This document shows, piece by piece, positions 1-5,160 of a stretch of DNA of 5,160 nucleotides; position 1 is the first letter of the stretch, and the number at the start of each line of letters is the position of its first letter. Origin of the DNA: Alphaproteobacteria bacterium (lineage in GTDB: Bacteria > Pseudomonadota > Alphaproteobacteria > Reyranellales > Reyranellaceae); contig JABCYT010000319.1 of NCBI GenBank assembly GCA_013290035.1, forward strand, positions 1 through 5,160, read 5' to 3'. The position numbers were made by a program, and so were the translations under genes. The notes under the pieces are model-generated. The model saw only the letters and a program-made list of their open reading frames with translations. It was not told where the DNA came from and did not search any database.

Positions 1-15
1 GCATGAAAAAGAATT

Positions 16-43
16 ACTAAAGTTATTGTGCAATAATGTTAGT
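16..43. promoter_or_regulatory. 28-bp imperfect palindrome, candidate operator
   Basis: The left arm (16-28, ACTAAAGTTATTG) and right arm (31-43, CAATAATGTTAGT) are inverted copies matching at 11 of 13 positions around a TG centre. The inner 6 bp on each side (TTATTG/CAATAA) and the outer 5 bp (ACTAA/TTAGT) match perfectly. It lies in the most AT-rich part of the window. The size and symmetry fit a binding site for a dimeric regulator, but no regulator gene is visible to pair with it, so the family is unknown. A chance AT-rich palindrome is possible, though less likely at this length. It lacks a U-tract and a GC-rich stem, so it is not a good terminator. Confidence 0.4.
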
Positions 44-245
44 CGTGCTACAACGACGCCATGAGCACCCTGGCCGTCCCACCAGCTACTCCTCTGACCT
101 CCGCGAGCTGGCACACAATGACTGCCTGCGCGGCGCGACCAACGACGCGTTGGCCGAATTCTTCGGCGTATCGCCGCGCGCCATGCCGCCGAGTGAGGGT
201 CCGAACATGGCGATCACTAGCGGAAACTGCGGAAACCCCCGTTGA
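36..245 (+). pseudogene. Truncated HTH / small-terminase-like protein fragment
   Basis: Residues 13-50 of this 69-residue frame (bases 72-185) read GRPTSY, then a helix, then LRGATNDALAEFFGVSPRAM. This resembles the front of phage-type DNA-binding proteins (small-terminase-like or hypothetical) that begin GRPTKY and continue with LGAT-(D/N)-x-x-LA-x-FFGVS-x-R-(T/A)-I-x-x-W. The similarity stops abruptly after the second helix. The expected tryptophan-containing continuation is absent in all three forward frames, and the tail (PPSEGPNMAI onward) is low in character. There is no Shine-Dalgarno before ATG 36, which also overlaps the palindrome. I infer a decayed remnant of a mobile-element gene rather than a working protein. 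The family assignment is from memory of the motif and is moderate at best; a short functional peptide cannot be excluded. Confidence 0.4.
220..237 (+). repeat. 9-bp tandem duplication
   Basis: GCGGAAACT (220-228) is followed directly by GCGGAAACC (229-237), a two-copy tandem repeat with one mismatch at the last base. It lies between the HTH remnant and the candidate -35 box. It may be replication slippage in decaying sequence or a half-site pair; nothing shows which. Confidence 0.45.
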
Positions 246-273
246 CAGAACTGAGCAATGTTGTGGCGTATGC
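242..273 (+). promoter_or_regulatory. Possible sigma-70 promoter for the MFS operon
   Basis: A perfect TTGACA hexamer lies at 242-247. The best downstream -10 candidates (around 266-273, GCGTATGC) match the consensus poorly, so only the -35 half is convincing. The position is reasonable for a transcript with a leader of about 230 bases before GTG 509. If real, it also argues that the in-frame TTG at 242, which could open a longer MFS reading frame, is promoter rather than start codon. Confidence 0.25.
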
Positions 274-312
274 AGGCCGACCTTCACGAACGAGGATCGG
301 CGTCATGGCTTT

Positions 313-360
313 CTCTGGTTACCCCCAACCGGCGACCAGAGTTTCGGCAACCAGAGTTTC
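313..360 (+). repeat. 15-bp tandem repeat with overlapping inverted repeat
   Basis: GGCGACCAGAGTTTC (331-345) is followed directly by GGCAACCAGAGTTTC (346-360), with one mismatch in 15. The core is also inverted just upstream: CTCTGGTT at 313-320 is the exact complement of AACCAGAG at 349-356, and its first 7 bases pair with ACCAGAG at 335-341. The left arm could therefore pair with either copy, giving two mutually exclusive hairpins with loops of 15 or 28 nt. No U-tract follows either, so neither is a standard terminator. Confidence 0.5.
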
Positions 361-492
361 CCGCGGCCCGGCATGCCCTTCCCGCAGCGTCCGTGCAGCC
401 GGCCGTCAGATGATCGCAAAATGCGACGGCGCTGTCCTTGCGCCCCGGCCGGCGCTCCTGTCTCATGGCGCCAAGCCCGATCCAACGGGCAT

Positions 493-498
493 AGGGAG
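493..498 (+). promoter_or_regulatory. Ribosome binding site deciding the MFS start
   Basis: AGGGAG ends 10 bases before GTG 509. It is the only good Shine-Dalgarno near the beginning of the membrane domain, and it selects GTG 509 over the upstream in-frame TTG 242 and ATG 410 and the downstream ATG 548, which would begin at the edge of the first membrane helix. Confidence 0.55.
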
Positions 499-508
499 TA
501 ACGGTCAA

Positions 509-1816
509 GTGACAGGGCAGAATCGTCCGCTCGAGGGCGCGTGGGGCATGACCGCGCTGATCTTCCTCTTCATGCTGATAAACTTCGCCGACAAGGTGGT
601 GGTCGGGCTGGCCGCCCAGCCGATCATGGCCGACCTGAACCTGAAGCCCGAGCAGTTCGGTCTGATCGGCTCGTCGTTCTTCTTCCTGTTCGCCCTCTCG
701 GCGGTGATCGTGGGCTTCATCACCAACCGCGTGCAGACGCGCCACACGCTGCTGGTGATGGCGATCGTGTGGTCGCTGGTGCAGTTTCCGATGCTGGGCA
801 CGGTCAGCCTGGAAGTGCTGATCGCCTGCCGCATCATCCTGGGCGCGGGCGAAGGCCCGGCCTCGCCGGTCGCCACCCACGCCATCTACAAATGGTTCCC
901 CGATTCGCACCGCGGCATGCCGACCGCCATCATCGCCCAGGGATCGGCGCTCGGCGTCATCATCGCCGTGCCGGCGCTCAACTGGATCATCGTCAACTAC
1001 TCCTGGCACTGGGCGTTCGGCGCGCTGGGCATCGCCGGCCTGCTGTGGACCGCGCTGTGGCTCATCTTCGGCCGCGAGGGCACCCTGGTCGATCCGCCGG
1101 TCAGGGCCGGCGCCCATGGCGGCGGCGAGCGCGTGCCCTACCGCTACCTGCTGACCTGCCCCAGCATCGTCGCCGGCTGCGCCGCGGGCTTCGCCAGCTA
1201 CTGGGGCCTGGCGCTGGGGCTCACCTGGTTCACGTCGTACCTGGTGGGCGGCCTGGGCTACAGCCAGCAGCTCGGCGGCAATCTCAGCATTCTGCCCTGG
1301 ATCTTCGGCATGTTCGTGGTGCTGGGCGGCGGCGCGATCTCGCAGCGCCTGAAAAAAGCCGGGCTCTCCAGCCGCCTGAGCCGCGGCGCCTTCGCCTCGG
1401 CCACCGTGATCCTGGGCGGCTGCATCCTGCCCTTCGTCGGCAGCATGCCGACGCCCGAGCTCAAGCTGGCGATGGTGGTGGTGGGCGGCGCCATCGGCAG
1501 CACCATCTATGTCGTGTTGCCGATGATCGTGAGCGAGCTCACGCCGCAGCCCCAGCGCGCCGCCATGCTCGCCATCACGACCTCGGTGGTGACCCTAGCC
1601 GGCGTGCTGGCGCCGCTGGTCATGGGCGCCATGGTGCAGAACGCCGCCACACCGATGGCGGGCTACGAGCGCGGCTATGTCGTGCTGGGCGCCCTGCTGA
1701 TCGCGGGCGGCCTGATCGGCCTGCTGTTCATCCGGCCCGAGCACGACCGCAAGCGGCTGGCGGCGCGCGCTATCGCCCTGCCACCGCTGCAGCCTGCCAC
1801 CGTCCGATCGGGATGA
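509..1816 (+). CDS. MFS transporter, ACS (anion:cation symporter) type
   Basis: This is an inner-membrane secondary carrier of 435 residues from GTG 509, a normal length for the family. About twelve hydrophobic segments are visible: 15-35, 50-72, 80-98, 100-120, 138-160, 165-187, then a hydrophilic central loop (188-212), and six more from about 218 to 408. Seen motifs typical of the ACS family are NFADK at 25-29 in helix 1, GAGEGPASP at 112-120 in helix 4 followed by KWFPDSHRG (128-136), and SELTPQPQRAAM at 342-353 before helix 11. The loop 2-3 motif, normally GxxxDRxGxR, is weakened to GFITNRVQTR (69-78), with Asn in place of the usual Asp. Known members import organic anions such as sugar acids, tartrate or aromatic acids, usually by proton symport; the substrate here cannot be read. 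The gene probably forms an operon with the exported hydrolase 22 bases downstream, which suggests the two share a substrate. Confidence is high for the family, moderate for the start, low for the substrate. Confidence 0.9.
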   Translation: MTGQNRPLEGAWGMTALIFLFMLINFADKVVVGLAAQPIMADLNLKPEQFGLIGSSFFFLFALSAVIVGFITNRVQTRHTLLVMAIVWSLVQFPMLGTVSLEVLIACRIILGAGEGPASPVATHAIYKWFPDSHRGMPTAIIAQGSALGVIIAVPALNWIIVNYSWHWAFGALGIAGLLWTALWLIFGREGTLVDPPVRAGAHGGGERVPYRYLLTCPSIVAGCAAGFASYWGLALGLTWFTSYLVGGLGYSQQLGGNLSILPWIFGMFVVLGGGAISQRLKKAGLSSRLSRGAFASATVILGGCILPFVGSMPTPELKLAMVVVGGAIGSTIYVVLPMIVSELTPQPQRAAMLAITTSVVTLAGVLAPLVMGAMVQNAATPMAGYERGYVVLGALLIAGGLIGLLFIRPEHDRKRLAARAIALPPLQPATVRSG

Positions 1817-1827
1817 CCCGGACTCAC

Positions 1828-1833
1828 AGGAGG
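1828..1833 (+). promoter_or_regulatory. Strong ribosome binding site of the hydrolase gene
   Basis: A full AGGAGG ends 5 bases before ATG 1839, inside the 22-base gap after the MFS stop codon. It fixes the start and implies efficient independent initiation rather than pure coupling to the MFS gene. Confidence 0.8.
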
Positions 1834-1838
1834 ATCGC

Positions 1839-2969
1839 ATGTCCCAATCATTCGGCCGCCGTCCGCTGCTCGCCGCGTTGCCGGTTGCTTCCGTGCTGAT
1901 CGGCAGCGCCGCCCAGGCCGAGGGCGATCCCCTGAAAATGCACAAGGCCAGCTTCACGACGAAAAACTTCAAGCTCGTGAGCGGCACCGTGATGCCCGAG
2001 GTCACGATCGCCTACGAGACCTACGGCAGCCTGGCGCCGGACGGCCGCAATGCCGTGCTGCTGACCCACGGCTACACGTCGAGCCAGCACATGGCGGGCC
2101 GCGACGGCGCCAACGGCGCCGAGGGCTCGTGGGACGGCCTGGTCGGGCCGGCCAAGGCGATCGACACCGACCGGCTGTTCGTCGTGTCGTCGAACATGCT
2201 GGGCTCGTCCTACGGCTCGACCAATCCAGCCTTCACCAATCCCGCCACCGGCAAGCCCTACGGCCCGGACTTCCCCGACATCGCCCTGGTCGACATCGTC
2301 AATGCACAGAAGGCGCTGCTCGACCATCTCGGCGTAAAACACCTGGTCGCGGTCGCCGGGCCATCGTTCGGCGGCTACCAGACCTACCAATGGGGCGTCA
2401 CCTATCCCGACTTCATGGACGGGCTGGTGCCGGTGGTGAGCGCGCCCAAGGGCTCGGGCGGCGAGGCGGCGGTGAAATCGCTGATCGATTCTCTCGCCAA
2501 GGATCCCAACTGGAATAGCGGCTGGTACTACGACAAGGGCGGCGTCACGCCCATCCTGACCGAGATGCGCGTGACGACGCTCAGGCGCTACGGCATCGAC
2601 GAGCAGCTCGCGGCCAAGTTCCCCGACAAGGCGGCGCGCGAGGCCGAGATCAGGAAACGCGCCGAGAGCTGGTCCAAGGTGTTCGACGCCAACTCGCTGG
2701 TCGTGCTGCGCAAGGCCAGCGTTCGCTTCGACGCCGAGAAGGACATGCCCAAGATCAAGGCCAAGGTGCTCTACGTGCTGTCGCGTACCGACAAGGTCTT
2801 CCCGCCCACCATCGCGCCCGACGTCATGGCCAAGCTCAAGGCCGCCGGCGTCAGCGCCGATTATTTCGAGATCGACAGCGACTTCGGCCACTCCGCCTCC
2901 GGCCTTGACGCCGCCAAGTGGGCGCCGCGGCTCAAGGCCTTCATGGCGACCTTGGAAAAGCGCAGCTAA
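1839..2969 (+). CDS. Exported alpha/beta hydrolase, homoserine O-acetyltransferase (MetX)-like
   Basis: The protein has 376 residues. Residues 1-27 form a signal peptide: GRRPLLA near the start (arginine pair, Tat-like but without the full consensus), a hydrophobic core, and a likely cut after AQA (25-27). The mature part has the MetX fold: THGYTSSQH (76-84) in the oxyanion region, NMLGSSYGSTNP (119-130), NPATGKPYGPDFP (134-146), AQKALLDHLGVKHLV (156-170), then the nucleophile elbow GPSFGG with Ser176. A helical lid lies at about 205-300. The triad is completed by Asp318 (RTDKVFPP) and His351 (DFGHSASGLD). Cytosolic MetX transfers acetyl to homoserine for methionine synthesis, but it has no signal peptide, and its usual substrate motif after the elbow domain (GH-x-(S/T)Y) is not visible here. 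I therefore infer a periplasmic esterase or acyltransferase of unknown substrate, probably working with the MFS carrier encoded just upstream. Automatic annotation as metX would likely be wrong. The 3' end overlaps the stop codon of the convergent permease gene. Confidence 0.88.
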   Translation: MSQSFGRRPLLAALPVASVLIGSAAQAEGDPLKMHKASFTTKNFKLVSGTVMPEVTIAYETYGSLAPDGRNAVLLTHGYTSSQHMAGRDGANGAEGSWDGLVGPAKAIDTDRLFVVSSNMLGSSYGSTNPAFTNPATGKPYGPDFPDIALVDIVNAQKALLDHLGVKHLVAVAGPSFGGYQTYQWGVTYPDFMDGLVPVVSAPKGSGGEAAVKSLIDSLAKDPNWNSGWYYDKGGVTPILTEMRVTTLRRYGIDEQLAAKFPDKAAREAEIRKRAESWSKVFDANSLVVLRKASVRFDAEKDMPKIKAKVLYVLSRTDKVFPPTIAPDVMAKLKAAGVSADYFEIDSDFGHSASGLDAAKWAPRLKAFMATLEKRS

Positions 2970-3820
2970 CCTTTCACCGCGCCGGCGGTGAGGCCGGAGG
3001 ACATGTACTTGCGGAAGGCGTAGTAGATCGCCGCGGGCGGCAGGGCGTAGATGAAGCCCGCGGTCATCAAGAGCTCCCAGGGCGAATCGTCGGCCGACAG
3101 GAAGTTGCCCAGCGCCACCGGCAGGGTAAGCGAGGTCTCGCGCGACAGCAGCAGGAAGGCATAGAGATACTCGTTCCACGCCAGCAGGAGCGCATAGGTG
3201 CCGACGGCGATCAGCGACGGCACCATCAACGGGATATAGATCATGCGGAAAAGCTGGAACGGCGAGGCGCCGTCGATCAGGGCGGCTTCGTCGAGCTCGA
3301 CCGGCAGCTTGTCCGACGCCTGGCGCAGGATCCAGATGGCGTAGGGCGAGGCCACCGTCACCATCGCCAGGATCAGCGCCCAGTCGTTGTTGAGCAGGCC
3401 ATACATGCCCATCGTCTTGTACATCGGCACGGCCAGGAAGGCGGCGGGGATGAAGTAGGTGAACAGCGCCAGGTTCATCACCCAGCGCCCGCCCTTCATG
3501 CGCAGGCGGCTGATGGCGAAGGCCGTGGCGCTGGCGATCAGCAGGGTCAGCACCGCGGTGGCGCAGGAGATCGCCAGCGAGTTGAACATCTGGCGCCAGA
3601 AATTGTAGAGGAAGTGGTGCTGCTGCCCGAACACGATCTCGAAATTGCGGAACGTCGGGTGGGTCGGCCAGAGCTGGCCCGAGAAGGCCGCGTCCTTGGG
3701 CGAAATGGCGAACAGGAACATGTGGTAAATGGGAATCAGCGTCCACAGCAGCACCGGGATTCCGATCAGCAGGAGGGCGGCTTCGGTGCTGACACCGCGC
3801 ATGAACCGGCGCCGCGTCAT
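2966..3820 (-). CDS. ABC transporter permease, MalG/UgpE type
   Basis: This is an inner-membrane subunit of a binding-protein-dependent importer, 284 residues. Six hydrophobic segments can be traced from about 14-40 to 251-268. The ATPase-coupling EAA loop is clear: DEAALIDGASPFQLFRMIYI (177-196) followed by PLMVP. Other family hallmarks are FRNFEIVF (57-64), WNEYLYAFLLL (215-225) and the C-terminal GLTAGAVKG (276-284), all typical of CUT1-type second permeases. ATG 3820 is chosen because it makes an ATGA overlap with the stop of the upstream permease gene; a longer frame starting at 3877 would add 19 residues without membrane character, inside that gene. The ribosome site is weak, so translation probably depends on coupling. 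The protein should pair with the MalF-type subunit to form the channel. The substrate is not readable from this subunit. Confidence 0.92.
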   Translation of the reverse strand: MTRRRFMRGVSTEAALLLIGIPVLLWTLIPIYHMFLFAISPKDAAFSGQLWPTHPTFRNFEIVFGQQHHFLYNFWRQMFNSLAISCATAVLTLLIASATAFAISRLRMKGGRWVMNLALFTYFIPAAFLAVPMYKTMGMYGLLNNDWALILAMVTVASPYAIWILRQASDKLPVELDEAALIDGASPFQLFRMIYIPLMVPSLIAVGTYALLLAWNEYLYAFLLLSRETSLTLPVALGNFLSADDSPWELLMTAGFIYALPPAAIYYAFRKYMSSGLTAGAVKG

Positions 3821-4698
3821 TTCGACAGCCGCTTCATCATGACGAACACCAGCGGCAGGATCAGCGGCAGGGCGCACACGATCGAGGCCATGGCGAGTCC
3901 CACCTGGTCGAGCCGCAGGTAGCGGATGCCGAGCGTCGCCAGCACGTGGGTGAGGTCGGCCGGACCGCCGCCGGTCAGCAGATAGACGCTGTTGAAGTCG
4001 CCCACCGTGAAGATCATCGAGAGGAAGGTGCAGGTGACGTAGAGCGTGCTGATCGAGGGCCAGGTGATGAAGCGGAAGCGATGCCAGGCGCCCGCGCCGT
4101 CGACCGATGCCGCCTCGTAGAGCTCGCCCGGGATGGCGAGCCGGCCGGCCAGCAGGATCAGGGTCCAGAACGGCAGCGACTTCCAGATGTGCACCACCAT
4201 GGAGAGCGACAGTGCGAGCGTCGGGTCGTTCAGCCAGTTTGGACCGTCATCGCCGGTCAAGCTGAAGATCAGCGTGTTGACCACGCCCCACTCGGGATTG
4301 AGCATGAAGCGGACCGACAGGATGGTCGGGATCGACGGCACCGCCCAAGGCAGCACGAACAGCACCGCCAGCACCTTCACCCACCAGCGCTTGTGGGTGA
4401 AGAAGCCCGACAGGAAGAGCGCCATCACCATCTTGACGTTGATGGCCACGATCAGGAACACCAGCGTGTTCACCACCGTGCGCAGGAAGATCGGGTCTTC
4501 CGAGAGCTCGACGTAGAGATGCGGATCGCGCGCCAGCCAGAAGGCGTAGCCCACCGGGAAGACCACGAAGGCCAGGAAGACCACGATGTAGGGCGCCGTG
4601 AACAAGAGCGCCCAGACCTGCTTCTCCGACAAGGCAAAGCCCGCCCGCCGGGATGGCCGGCGGGCGGGCTCGACGATGTTGGTCGTGGCGGCGGTCAC
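3817..4698 (-). CDS. ABC transporter permease, MalF/UgpA type
   Basis: This is the first channel subunit of the importer, 293 residues, with a GTG start. An Arg-rich cytoplasmic N-terminus (PARRPSRRAG, 11-20) precedes the first helix (about 29-56). Further membrane segments lie near 74-100, 108-128, 163-186, 219-240 and 268-288. The EAA loop is ELYEAASVDGAGAWHRFRFI (192-211), which docks the ATPase. FNSVYLLTGGGP (235-246) is a strong signature of MalF/UgpA-type permeases. It lacks the large periplasmic insertion of enterobacterial MalF, as is usual outside that group. It lies 26 bases after the solute-binding protein gene and overlaps the next permease gene by 4 bases. The ribosome site is poor (only GGGT, about 9 bases upstream), and a very stable inverted repeat occupies codons 10-21, so expression is likely lower than that of the binding protein. 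The GTG start is the only reasonable one, since the next Met is inside a membrane helix. Confidence 0.92.
   Translation of the reverse strand: MTAATTNIVEPARRPSRRAGFALSEKQVWALLFTAPYIVVFLAFVVFPVGYAFWLARDPHLYVELSEDPIFLRTVVNTLVFLIVAINVKMVMALFLSGFFTHKRWWVKVLAVLFVLPWAVPSIPTILSVRFMLNPEWGVVNTLIFSLTGDDGPNWLNDPTLALSLSMVVHIWKSLPFWTLILLAGRLAIPGELYEAASVDGAGAWHRFRFITWPSISTLYVTCTFLSMIFTVGDFNSVYLLTGGGPADLTHVLATLGIRYLRLDQVGLAMASIVCALPLILPLVFVMMKRLSK
4638..4670 (-). repeat. Perfect 14-bp GC-rich inverted repeat in the permease 5' coding region
   Basis: AGCCCGCCCGCCGG (4638-4651) and CCGGCGGGCGGGCT (4657-4670) are exact reverse complements separated by 5 bases. In the mRNA of the minus-strand operon this gives a 14-bp, almost all-GC stem with loop CCATC, beginning 25 bases after the GTG start codon and followed by UUUGCCUUG. 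It encodes residues 10-21 of the permease (the Arg/Pro-rich tail). The U-tract is too short for a clean intrinsic terminator, but the stem could pause transcription, block ribosomes, or stop 3'-to-5' exonucleases and so protect the upstream binding-protein message. The repeat itself is certain; its role is inferred. Confidence 0.75.
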
Positions 4699-4724
4699 TA
4701 CGCTTTACCCAAACGCCGACAGGA

Positions 4725-5160
4725 TCAGCCGGCGACCTGCTTGATGCGCGCGATCAGCTCGTCGACCGCCTTGTCCACCGGCACCTTCTCGTTGACCACC
4801 CGGTTCATCGCCTTGGCCCAGGCGTTCTCGTTGTTCAGGATGGTGAACTTGTAGTTCTTGGTGAACTCGAACGGCAGCGTGCCGGCCTTGAACTGGTCGT
4901 AGACCGCCTTGCGATGCTTGTCGGCCTGCCAGAACGGGCTCTCCTGGCTCGCCTTGGTCACCGGGAACCAGCGGCCGAGCGCGCCCTCGACGTAGGGGCG
5001 GAGATTGTCCTCTTCCATCAGGAACTTCAGGAACTCGCGCGCGCGCACCTTGTTCTTGGAGCCCTCGAAGATCACACCGACCTTGACCGCGGTGCGATAG
5101 ACCATCGGCGTGCCGTCCGGCTTCTTGGGGAAGCCCGCGGTGGCGATCAACTCGTCATAG
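4725..5160 (-). CDS. ABC transporter solute-binding protein (family 1), C-terminal part
   Basis: The gene runs off the right edge; the window shows the last 144 residues. The frame is open to the edge, with YDEL reading in before any candidate start codon, so the in-frame TTG at 5150 is not a genuine start. Visible features typical of family 1 (sugar-type) periplasmic binding proteins are the segment around GVIFEGSKNKVRAREFLKFL, where the protein C-lobe packs residual helices; the GRWFPVTK stretch; and a closing amphipathic helix ending DELIARIKQVAG. The signal peptide and most ligand-contacting residues lie outside the window, so the substrate cannot be named. Order and strand (binding protein, then MalF-type, then MalG-type permease) indicate a CUT1-like importer. 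The ATPase is not in the window and is probably encoded elsewhere, perhaps beyond the right edge. Confidence 0.85.
   Translation of the reverse strand, partial: YDELIATAGFPKKPDGTPMVYRTAVKVGVIFEGSKNKVRAREFLKFLMEEDNLRPYVEGALGRWFPVTKASQESPFWQADKHRKAVYDQFKAGTLPFEFTKNYKFTILNNENAWAKAMNRVVNEKVPVDKAVDELIARIKQVAG

Larger units (their letters stand above)
274..508 (+). other. Untranslated leader upstream of the MFS gene
   Basis: I see no convincing gene in this stretch. The MFS frame is open through it, but the translation (rich in R, P, S and A, with no membrane or domain character) does not look like protein. It holds the 15-bp tandem repeat described separately and two small inverted repeats: TCGCA-AAA-TGCGA at 414-426, and GGCGC-7 nt-GCGCC at 428-444. 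A structured 5' leader is possible, but it matches no riboswitch class I recognise. Confidence 0.4.

Noticed and set aside
414..444. Small inverted repeats TCGCA-AAA-TGCGA and GGCGC-N7-GCGCC as a riboswitch or operator
   Set aside because: The arms are only 5 bp, common by chance in high-GC DNA, and there is no match to a known riboswitch core.
242..508. N-terminal extension of the MFS protein by 89 residues from TTG 242
   Set aside because: The translation lacks family character, the TTG is part of a perfect TTGACA hexamer, and the only good Shine-Dalgarno (493-498) points to GTG 509.
541..1899. 452-residue plus-strand frame overlapping the MFS gene
   Set aside because: Arg/His/Pro/Ala-rich out-of-phase translation with no membrane segments, against a well-supported 12-helix frame.
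2975..2990. CACCGC-GCCG-GCGGTG hairpin as a bidirectional terminator
   Set aside because: The stem is only 6-7 bp, neither strand has a U-tract after it, and it encodes the conserved C-terminal GLTAGAVKG of the permease.
1848..3746. 632-residue minus-strand open frame across the hydrolase and permease genes
   Set aside because: It lies opposite or out of phase with two clearly real genes, is rich in R, H, G, A and D as expected from reversed high-GC codons, and shows no domain.
2918..3922. 334-residue plus-strand open frame opposite the MalG-type permease
   Set aside because: Its composition (E, R, Q, H and G runs) is that of an antisense shadow; the minus-strand frame has clear permease motifs.
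3946..4854. 302-residue plus-strand open frame opposite the MalF-type permease
   Set aside because: Same antisense-shadow composition; it spans the gap between two real minus-strand genes and has no recognisable motif.
1..5160. CRISPR array, tRNA, rRNA, transposase or defence system
   Set aside because: No spaced direct repeats, cloverleaf sequence, DDE or recombinase motifs, or defence-type domains were seen on either strand.

Overview
This is a high-GC bacterial window. Its coding style suggests an alphaproteobacterium of the Rhodospirillales/Hyphomicrobiales type: strong G/C bias at third positions, GTG starts, compact operons, and a sugar-type ABC importer beside an ACS-family MFS carrier. 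The lineage is inferred; no rRNA or marker gene is present. The AT-richer first ~50 bases stand out from the rest.

Layout. Positions 1-508 hold no intact gene that I can defend. They contain a 28-bp imperfect palindrome (16-43), a short ORF that looks like the severed front end of a phage-type helix-turn-helix/terminase-like protein (best match 72-185), and a roughly 260-base leader with small tandem and inverted repeats. Two plus-strand genes follow as a probable operon. The first is an ACS-type MFS permease (509-1816, GTG start). After 22 bases and a strong AGGAGG comes an exported alpha/beta hydrolase of the homoserine O-acetyltransferase (MetX) fold (1839-2969). On the minus strand, read from the right edge leftwards, lies part of a CUT1-type ABC importer operon: the C-terminal part of a solute-binding protein (5160-4725, cut by the window edge), a MalF/UgpA-type permease (4698-3817) and a MalG/UgpE-type permease (3820-2966). 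No ATPase gene lies in the window. The two transcription units converge and overlap at their stop codons.

How the genes may work together. The ABC genes form a standard binding-protein-dependent uptake system for a carbohydrate, polyol or glycerol-phosphate-like solute; the substrate cannot be read from the sequence. The plus-strand pair could be an exported ester- or acyl-cleaving enzyme and a carrier for the released organic acid, but that rests on adjacency alone.

Most of the window is ordinary metabolic/transport sequence, and I found no convincing new multi-gene system. The observations most worth a second look are a perfect 14-bp inverted repeat inside the 5' end of the first permease gene, just after the binding-protein gene; the exported MetX-like enzyme paired with a carrier; the upstream palindrome; and the truncated HTH remnant.
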